Both the position numbers and the translations under genes were made by a program. Positions 4,893 to 10,318 of a stretch of DNA of 10,318 nucleotides are shown piece by piece. The stretch is from the NCBI GenBank assembly GCA_964428795.1, contig CAYRZL010000086.1:1-10318 (forward strand), written 5' to 3'. Origin of the DNA: CAYRZL01 sp964428795 (lineage in GTDB: Bacteria; Bacillota; Clostridia; Lachnospirales; Lachnospiraceae). Position 1 is the first letter of the stretch, and every line of letters starts with the position of its first letter. Under the pieces are notes generated by a model that saw nothing but the letters and a program-made list of their open reading frames with translations, did no database searches and had not been told where the DNA came from.

Positions 4893-7286
4893 ATGGATTC
4901 CGAAAAAATAAAGATCCGAATTTCCGTGCGCAATCTTGTGGAATTTATTCTGCGTTCCGGGGATATTGACAACAGACGGGGCCGAACTGCGGTGAAGGAA
5001 GCCATGCAGGAGGGGAGCCGCATGCACCGCAAAATTCAGCGGCGCATGGGAGCGGATTATCATGCGGAAGTCCCCCTGAAAATCGAACTGGAAAAAAGTC
5101 GTTATCTGTTTGTGGTGGAGGGAAGAGCGGATGGTATTATTATCCGGCCTGACGGTGTGATCATTGATGAGATTAAGGGTATGTATCTGGATGTAAACGG
5201 ACTTGAGGAGCCCTTTTCTGTACATCTGGCACAGGCAAAATGCTATGCCTACATCTACGCCCTTTTGCATGAAGAGAAAAAAATGGGAATCCAGATGACC
5301 TATGCCAATCTGGATACGGAGGATATCAAACAGTTTCCGGAAGTGTATACCTTTGAGGAACTGGAGGATTTCTTTTTGGAGCTGGTAGCGGAATATGAAA
5401 AATGGGCGGATTTTCAGTATGAATGGAGACTGCTGAGGCAGGCGTCCATAAAAAATCTGGAATTTCCCTTTGCATACAGAAAGGGACAGAAAAAGCTGGC
5501 AGGAGATGTCTACCGCACCATTGCCAGAGAGAAGAATCTGTTTATTCAGGCGCCGACAGGTGTCGGAAAAACCATATCTACCGTGTTTCCAACGGTAAAA
5601 GCGGTGGGGGAAGGTCTGGTGGAAAAGATCTTTTATCTCACAGCAAAGACCATCACCGCCACGGTGGCAAAGGACACCTTCGACCTGTTAAAAAAGGGTG
5701 GTTATGAAAGCAAGGTGGTGACGATCACTGCAAAAGAAAAGCTGTGTGTCTGTGATGAGATGGATTGCAATCCGGTGAACTGTCCGTATGCAAAAGGACA
5801 TTATGACCGGATCAATGACGCAGTATTTGACCTTTTAAATAAGGAACACGATTTTTCAAGAGAAAAGCTGCTGGCGCAGGCGGAGCAGTTTCAGGTGTGT
5901 CCCTTTGAGCTTTGTCTGGATGCCGCAACATGGAGTGATGTGATCATCTGTGATTACAACTATGTGTTTGATCCAAACGTTTATTTAAAACGCTTCTTTG
6001 CAGAGAATACAAAAGAAAACTATGTGTTTCTGGTGGATGAGGCGCACAATCTGGTAGAGCGGGGACGTGAGATGTACAGCGCTCTTCTTGTAAAAGAAGA
6101 TCTGCTGCACATGAAAAAGCTGATTAAAAATCACAGTAAAAAGCTGGAGCAGCTATTGAATACATGTAACAAACAGATGCTGGAATGGAAGCGGGAGTGT
6201 GAGAAATTTGAGATCTACGACAATGTGGGACATTTCATTTTCAGCTTAATGCGGCTGGCAGGTGAACTGGATCTGTTTTTGCAGCAGCGTCCCGAATTTC
6301 CGGAGAAAAAAGAGGTGACTGATTTTTATCTGAATCTGCGTCATTTTCTGAATATGTATGATCTGGTGGATGAAAATTACGTTATCTACACGGGATTTGA
6401 TGAAGCCGGGCATTTTTCCGTAAAGTTGTATTGCGTCAATCCTGCGGCGAATCTGCAGAGATGTCTGGATAAGGGGCGCAGTGCGGTTTTCTTCTCGGCT
6501 ACACTGCTGCCGGTTCAGTATTATAAAAATCTGCTCAGCACAAAAGAGGACAATTACGCGGTTTATGCAGAGACGGTGTTTACGCCCGACCAGCATCTTC
6601 TGGCAGTGGGGCGGGATGTGAGCAGTCTGTACACCAGAAGGAATGAGGATGAGTTTGCCCGTATTGCGGAGTATATTTATCAGACCGTGTCTGTAAAAAA
6701 AGGTAATTATATCGTTTTCTTTCCCTCCTATCGCATGATGGAGCAGGTGTACGAAGCATTTTTAAAGAGAAGGCTGTCACATGATTCAAAGCAGGAAGGT
6801 GCGGTGTACGCAGAACGTGATAACATCGAGGTTATGATCCAGACCGTCAGCATGACGGAGCACCAGCGGGAGAGCTTTGTGGAGCAGTTTTCGGAAAAAC
6901 GGGCAGGCTCGCTGGCAGCCTTTTGTGTGCTGGGAGGTATTTTCGGAGAGGGGATCGATCTGAAGGGTGAGCGGCTGATCGGTACGATCATTGTAGGAAC
7001 GGGACTGCCTCAGATATGCGATGAACGGGAGATCTTAAAACAGTACTATGATAAGAAGAGCGGACAGGGGTTTGCCTACGCCTATCTCTATCCGGGTATG
7101 AATAAGGTATTGCAGGCGGCAGGACGGGTGATCCGCACAGCGGATGACAAAGGTGTGATCCTGCTGTTGGATCAGCGTTTTCTGCGCAGGGATTATCTGG
7201 AGCTTTTTCCGAGAGAATGGTCAGATTATGAAGTGTGCAGAGCCGAGACCATTTCAAAGACCATGCATGACTTTTGGAATCGCTGA
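4893..7286 (+). CDS. PD-(D/E)XK nuclease fused to an XPD/DinG-type FeS helicase
   Basis: The 797-residue protein joins two enzyme modules. Residues 1-180 resemble the RecB/Cas4 nuclease fold: G41-x3-H45, then D80 in EGRADG, then D92-E93-I-K95, then Q-A-K-C-Y in the HLAQAKCYAYIY helix. Residues 195-797 form a superfamily 2 helicase with Walker A APTGVGKT at 220-227, the DEAH box at 382-385, a late GEGIDLKG block and the motif VI stretch QAAGRVIRT. Between Walker A and DEAH are clustered cysteines (C285, C287, C292, C297, C336, C341), suited to the iron-sulfur cluster of XPD/DinG helicases. It probably unwinds DNA and cuts it in repair of damaged or branched DNA. It starts 90 bases after the HNH gene with a modest AGAGAGGAA site and no terminator between, so read-through from the Septu operon is possible. 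Its higher GC content suggests a resident gene rather than a third Septu component. Confidence 0.88.
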   Translation: MDSEKIKIRISVRNLVEFILRSGDIDNRRGRTAVKEAMQEGSRMHRKIQRRMGADYHAEVPLKIELEKSRYLFVVEGRADGIIIRPDGVIIDEIKGMYLDVNGLEEPFSVHLAQAKCYAYIYALLHEEKKMGIQMTYANLDTEDIKQFPEVYTFEELEDFFLELVAEYEKWADFQYEWRLLRQASIKNLEFPFAYRKGQKKLAGDVYRTIAREKNLFIQAPTGVGKTISTVFPTVKAVGEGLVEKIFYLTAKTITATVAKDTFDLLKKGGYESKVVTITAKEKLCVCDEMDCNPVNCPYAKGHYDRINDAVFDLLNKEHDFSREKLLAQAEQFQVCPFELCLDAATWSDVIICDYNYVFDPNVYLKRFFAENTKENYVFLVDEAHNLVERGREMYSALLVKEDLLHMKKLIKNHSKKLEQLLNTCNKQMLEWKRECEKFEIYDNVGHFIFSLMRLAGELDLFLQQRPEFPEKKEVTDFYLNLRHFLNMYDLVDENYVIYTGFDEAGHFSVKLYCVNPAANLQRCLDKGRSAVFFSATLLPVQYYKNLLSTKEDNYAVYAETVFTPDQHLLAVGRDVSSLYTRRNEDEFARIAEYIYQTVSVKKGNYIVFFPSYRMMEQVYEAFLKRRLSHDSKQEGAVYAERDNIEVMIQTVSMTEHQRESFVEQFSEKRAGSLAAFCVLGGIFGEGIDLKGERLIGTIIVGTGLPQICDEREILKQYYDKKSGQGFAYAYLYPGMNKVLQAAGRVIRTADDKGVILLLDQRFLRRDYLELFPREWSDYEVCRAETISKTMHDFWNR

Positions 7287-8171
7287 TCATTCTTCCGGCA
7301 GCAATTTCAGAAATTCTTCCGTGGATGCGGATATGGGAAGAGAAGGATTGACGGAGGCGACGATCTGTCTGGAAGGAATGTTTTCTTTCATTTTCAGCTT
7401 GTACAGATTTCGAGCCTCTTTTTCTATACAGAAATCCGGCACCAGTGCGATGCCAAGCCCGATCTTTGCCAGATCGATCAGAAGATCATTGCTGCTCAGC
7501 TCCGCATGGGGCATAAGCTCAAGCTGGTGCTGTAAAAAGAGATTTCTTAAAAACTCGCTGGTCGTGCAATTCCTGTCCAGCGTCAGAAGCGGATACTGAC
7601 ACAGGTCGGCAAGAGACAGTTCCCGGTTCTGCAAATCGAAATATTGCTGATTGGCAATAAACACATCTGAAAAATTACAGACAGTTTTTTGAATATAGGA
7701 ATGATTCAGCCTCGCATTTGGAAAATTGGTAATGATCAAATCCACCTTTCCCTGTTCCAGCAGATCTACACAAGCCAGAGAGGTAGCGTTTGTCACCTTG
7801 ATCGGTACGTCGGAAAATTTCCGGTGAAACTGATGCAGATAAGGGACGAGAAAATAGCGGCAGATCGTGTCGCTGGCGCCGATATGAAGCTGTCCAAGCC
7901 CAAGACTCCCACTGTCGGAAAGCTGGTTTTCCCCTTTGCGGATCAGGTTCATGGCGGGTTCGATATGTTTGTACAAAATCTGTCCTGCGGGAGTGAGCTG
8001 TACCTTTTTTGTACTGCGGATAAATAAGGTCTGATCCAGCTTTTGTTCCAGCGTTTTGACAGACTGGCTTACCGCAGACTGGGAGATGAACAGCTTTCTG
8101 CTTGCCTCGGAAAAACTCAGGGTGGAGGCAACATAGTAAAATACTTTATAAAGCTCAAGGTTGATATCCAT
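7287..8171 (-). CDS. LysR-family transcriptional regulator
   Basis: The 294-residue product is a typical LysR regulator. Residues 1-60 form the winged helix-turn-helix, with FSEASRKLFISQSAVSQSVK as the recognition region and the LFIRSTKKVQLTPAG wing after it. A linker helix follows, then a substrate-binding-like effector domain from about residue 90 with the GKVDLIITNFP and GLGIALVPDF segments. The ligand cannot be told from sequence. The start is set by AAGGAG seven bases before the ATG at 8171. The gene is divergent from the protein kinase gene, and its promoter contains a LysR-type site, so it probably controls its own expression and possibly that of the kinase operon. Its stop codon directly abuts the stop of the convergent helicase gene. 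Confidence 0.92.
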   Translation of the reverse strand: MDINLELYKVFYYVASTLSFSEASRKLFISQSAVSQSVKTLEQKLDQTLFIRSTKKVQLTPAGQILYKHIEPAMNLIRKGENQLSDSGSLGLGQLHIGASDTICRYFLVPYLHQFHRKFSDVPIKVTNATSLACVDLLEQGKVDLIITNFPNARLNHSYIQKTVCNFSDVFIANQQYFDLQNRELSLADLCQYPLLTLDRNCTTSEFLRNLFLQHQLELMPHAELSSNDLLIDLAKIGLGIALVPDFCIEKEARNLYKLKMKENIPSRQIVASVNPSLPISASTEEFLKLLPEE

Positions 8172-8207
8172 AAACCGTCTCCTTTTCTCTCATTTGTATA
8201 TATTTAC

Positions 8208-8236
8208 AGTATAGCTTACGCTTATAAAAGCGTCAA
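8208..8236 (-). promoter_or_regulatory. Sigma-A promoter of the LysR gene
   Basis: On the minus strand TTGACG (8236-8231) and TATACT (8213-8208) are separated by exactly 17 bases, each one base from consensus. Transcription would begin near 8201, leaving a leader of about 30 bases. Confidence 0.75.
8210..8226. promoter_or_regulatory. Candidate LysR operator overlapping its own promoter
   Basis: TATAGCTTACGCTTATA contains ATAGC-N5-CTTAT and so meets the loose T-N11-A pattern of LysR-type sites, with partial dyad symmetry. It covers the end of the -10 box and most of the spacer of the LysR promoter, the usual place for autorepression. The pattern is common by chance in AT-rich DNA. Confidence 0.4.
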
Positions 8237-8267
8237 TTTAGTTTAGCAAAATTTATAAGTAAAGCAC

Positions 8268-8296
8268 TTGAAAATAATCCATAAATCGGATATACT
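8268..8296 (+). promoter_or_regulatory. Likely promoter of the kinase operon
   Basis: TTGAAA at 8268-8273 and TATACT at 8291-8296 are separated by 17 bases. Transcription would begin near 8303, about 180 bases before the kinase start. The -35 boxes of this promoter and of the divergent LysR promoter are only 31 bases apart, so one bound LysR complex could touch both. Confidence 0.65.
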
Positions 8297-8302
8297 TGTG
8301 AA

Positions 8303-8482
8303 CATAATCTAAAATTTTATTTTCTTATTTTCTGACATGACTGATGTGAGGATTATCATATCAGGACAATGTCTGTGCCTGAGCTTCCATATCAGATGGA
8401 GACAGGCTCGTATCACATTCGGATACAGGAATGTGTCAAATGAAAACAAATCATTTTAAAAAGTAGCAAAGGAAGTGATGCC
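8303..8482 (+). promoter_or_regulatory. Long leader of the kinase mRNA with local hairpins
   Basis: If the promoter above is right, the leader is about 180 bases. It contains a hairpin at 8377-8407 (GCCTG/CAGGC outside, TCCAT/ATGGA inside), a second at 8414-8435 (CACATTC/GAATGTG), and a direct repeat CATATCAG at 8357-8364 and 8388-8395. No T-tract follows either hairpin, so these are not plain terminators, and no known riboswitch class was recognised. Confidence 0.4.
8369..8443 (+). CDS. Possible 24-residue leader peptide or gene fragment
   Basis: An ATG at 8369 opens 24 codons reading MSVPELPYQMET then GSYHIRIQECVK, ending 39 bases before the kinase start. The frame is open upstream to 8345. 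The residue mix resembles ordinary protein, and YHIR recurs in the upstream open part. The ribosome binding site is poor (AGGACA almost touching the ATG). It could be a leader peptide, the end of a deleted gene, or chance. Confidence 0.2.
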   Translation: MSVPELPYQMETGSYHIRIQECVK

Positions 8483-10165
8483 ATGGCAGAATCCGGCAGT
8501 TGGATCGGTGACCAGTATCGCATTATAAAGCGGTTGGGTAAAGGCGGGACATCTTCTGTTTATCTTGCGGAGGACAGACAACTGCATTTGCGTTGGGCAA
8601 TAAAAGAAATTCCGGCATACGGAACGTTTGTCAAAAAGAGCACAGGTGTGTGGAATGAGATACAGATTTTGAAAAGACTGCATCATCCGCAGATTCCCCG
8701 GATCGTGGGAGTGATCTCGCAGGATCATTGTTTTTATGTAGTGATGGATTATATAGAGGGGGAGTCTCTGGATCAGATTCGCAGAAAAACAGAAAAAATG
8801 AGAGTTTCACAGATTATTGACTGGGCATTACAGTTGTGTGAGATTTTCGATTATCTGCACAGCCGAAAACCTCCCATCATCTATCAGGATGTAAAGCCGG
8901 AAAATATACTGCAAAAAGCGGATGGTACGCTGATGCTGGTGGATTTTGGAATTTCAGGATATTGCAGGTCCGGGGATGAAAACAGTCAGGTAAAGATGGG
9001 GACACCGGGATTTGCGGCGCCGGAACAATATGCAGGCGGAGAAATCGGCAGACAAACAGATGTCTATGGATTGGGTATGACACTGTATTGGCTCTGGAAG
9101 GGGAGGTTTCCCGGGGAAAAACGAGGGAAACGGGCATCCGGCCATGAAAGGGATCCCAGGCTGGATCGTATACTGCGCAGATGCACAGGAAAGAAAGTAA
9201 AATGCCGGTATCAGGATATGAGTAAGCTGAAAAACAGGTTTCTTTGGCTGCAGAAAAAAAAGAAAAAAGAACGTCTGCCCGGCGTGTGTGTCCGTCTGGC
9301 TCTTTTTACAGGGGCGTTTATATCCAGCGTGTTTGCAGCGTCAGGACACATAGAGGCCGGTTCGCAGGTAACCGGTCTGAGGGCCGGTTTCCTTCTGGCA
9401 GAACAGCAAAGAGAACGCTGCGAGGAGTTTTTGCACCGGATGGAAAAATATCCGGATGATATACAGAAAGAGCAGATGCTGCTCTCGTTTTTGAAAGAAC
9501 ATCCATATTGGGAGAAGGGATATGAAATACTTTTTTCTGTTTGGAAGCAGGATGGCAGGCTGGATGAGGCGGAGCGTACCCGGTTGGAGCAGCTTATGTA
9601 TGATGTGAAAATGCAGATAAGTGACTCTGCCATTTATGGACGGGTGCTTTATCAGGTAGGAAGAATCTACTGGTACTATTATGAGCAGGAGGATCTTCGG
9701 ATGCCTGCGGCGATAACATGGTTTGAGGAAGCGGCAGATGTTCTTTTGAACGGGAAAGAAAAGAAGCTGGCAAAGGTATATGTGCGTGTGGGAGCGTTCT
9801 ATCGGAATCTGCCCGGTCTTGTCGCGGAGGGAAGAGAGAAGGGCGTTTATATGGAATTGTGGAACGATCTGGGACAGATGCGGGAAATGCTGCAGGAAGA
9901 GTGGGATACGGAGCATGTGATAGATGCAGCTCAGATGAAACTGGAATTTGGGCGGATTGCAGTCACTGCCGCAGAGAGTTACGGACAACACTGGATGGCG
10001 GAAGGAGTGTCTGAACCGGAAGTGCTGGAATTGCTTTTATGGGTGCGACAGGAGTGTGAGGCAGTGGAACCCTCCGGGCAGAATGGAGAGATTATAAAGG
10101 AATATGTGCTGGAACGGGCGCTGAAAACAGAACAAATGATAGAGGGAGGATCTTATGAGACGTAG
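8483..10165 (+). CDS. Membrane-anchored Ser/Thr protein kinase with atypical YQD loop
   Basis: Residues 10-250 form a bacterial Hanks-type kinase: glycine loop GKGGTSSV at 19-26, ATP-binding K41, catalytic loop YQDVKPEN at 134-141 with D136, DFG at 154-156 and APEQY in the activation segment. The usual HRD is YQD, so the arginine that contacts phosphorylated activation loops is missing (a non-RD kinase). After a Lys-rich stretch (258-262) a hydrophobic segment at about 266-288 should cross the membrane once. This would put residues 290-560 outside the cell. That part is helical and Glu-rich, with TPR-like stretches (for example AITWFEEAADVLL), and has no PASTA repeats. The start follows AAAGGAA at 8468-8474. 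The gene overlaps the next one by 11 bases, so kinase and secreted protein are made together. It may sense an external signal through that partner. The kinase call is firm; topology and role are inferred. Confidence 0.88.
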   Translation: MAESGSWIGDQYRIIKRLGKGGTSSVYLAEDRQLHLRWAIKEIPAYGTFVKKSTGVWNEIQILKRLHHPQIPRIVGVISQDHCFYVVMDYIEGESLDQIRRKTEKMRVSQIIDWALQLCEIFDYLHSRKPPIIYQDVKPENILQKADGTLMLVDFGISGYCRSGDENSQVKMGTPGFAAPEQYAGGEIGRQTDVYGLGMTLYWLWKGRFPGEKRGKRASGHERDPRLDRILRRCTGKKVKCRYQDMSKLKNRFLWLQKKKKKERLPGVCVRLALFTGAFISSVFAASGHIEAGSQVTGLRAGFLLAEQQRERCEEFLHRMEKYPDDIQKEQMLLSFLKEHPYWEKGYEILFSVWKQDGRLDEAERTRLEQLMYDVKMQISDSAIYGRVLYQVGRIYWYYYEQEDLRMPAAITWFEEAADVLLNGKEKKLAKVYVRVGAFYRNLPGLVAEGREKGVYMELWNDLGQMREMLQEEWDTEHVIDAAQMKLEFGRIAVTAAESYGQHWMAEGVSEPEVLELLLWVRQECEAVEPSGQNGEIIKEYVLERALKTEQMIEGGSYET

Positions 10166-10318
10166 ATGGAAAAATATGGTATGGATATGGGCATTGCTGG
10201 GAGTGATGTGTCTGAACATGGGGCTGCCCGTTTGTGCGGCGGTGCAAAAAACGGAAGGCGACAGGATGGATACAGAGGTTCAGGAGCAGGAGAAGCCGGA
10301 AGAATCGGAAGAGCCGGA
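10155..10318 (+). CDS. Secreted protein, N-terminal part, cut by the window end
   Basis: An ATG at 10155, inside the last codons of the kinase gene and seven or so bases after GGGAGGA, opens a frame that runs to the window end (54 complete codons). It begins MRRRWKNMVWIWALLGVM, a positively charged start and hydrophobic core of a signal peptide, with likely cleavage near PVCAA at about residues 25-29. The mature part starts with a linker rich in Glu and Pro (QEQEKPEESEEPE). No domain can be recognised. The overlap with the kinase gene implies one operon and suggests the protein works with the extracellular part of the kinase. Confidence 0.75.
   Translation, partial: MRRRWKNMVWIWALLGVMCLNMGLPVCAAVQKTEGDRMDTEVQEQEKPEESEEP

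Noticed and set aside
8303..8482. A known riboswitch (for example c-di-GMP) in the kinase leader
   Set aside because: I could not find the conserved core sequences of the classes I know; only simple hairpins and a repeat are visible.

Overview
The window looks like a low-to-mid GC member of the Clostridia, most likely Lachnospiraceae. The reasons are an A-type (not Bacillus B-type) RNase P RNA, strong AGGAGG-type ribosome binding sites, a single-ORF LarC, an HPr-like protein of the kind seen in these genomes, and a large nuclease-helicase fusion. The family assignment is an inference from gene content; no taxonomic search was possible.

Layout. Positions 1-398 hold the 3' part of rnpB (+), with an unusually large P12 domain. 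Positions 399-870 have no intact gene. They carry what appears to be a heavily deleted Fic-family gene (-) set among five copies of an ATGATGGAGAT-like motif, two pairs of which form inverted repeats. Positions 871-2121 (-) encode LarC, the nickel insertase of the nickel-pincer cofactor pathway, without its usual larA, larB or larE partners in view. After a divergent promoter region comes a 75-residue HPr-like protein (+) that lacks the phosphorylatable histidine, followed by a strong hairpin terminator. Next is a two-gene operon (2893-4802, +) with its own promoter: an ABC-type AAA ATPase and an HNH endonuclease that overlap at TGATG. This is the arrangement of the Septu (PtuA/PtuB) anti-phage system, and the DNA looks more AT-rich than the genes after it. 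Positions 4893-7286 (+) encode a 797-residue fusion of a RecB/Cas4-like PD-(D/E)XK nuclease domain with an XPD/DinG-type iron-sulfur helicase. It meets a convergent LysR regulator (7287-8171, -) with no base between the two stop codons. The LysR gene shares a divergent promoter region with a membrane-anchored Ser/Thr protein kinase (8483-10165, +) that has a long leader. The kinase overlaps the start of a secreted, Glu-rich protein cut by the window end.

How the parts relate. The Septu pair is the clearest biological system here. With the dead Fic gene and the nuclease-helicase it makes 574-7286 an accessory or defence-flavoured stretch, although the helicase is probably a resident gene. The kinase and the secreted protein start a second operon whose purpose lies beyond the window. 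The most reviewable novelties are the Fic remnant with its repeat family, the expanded P12 of rnpB, the His-less HPr, the nuclease-helicase next to Septu, and the non-RD kinase with a slippery A-tract at its domain junction.
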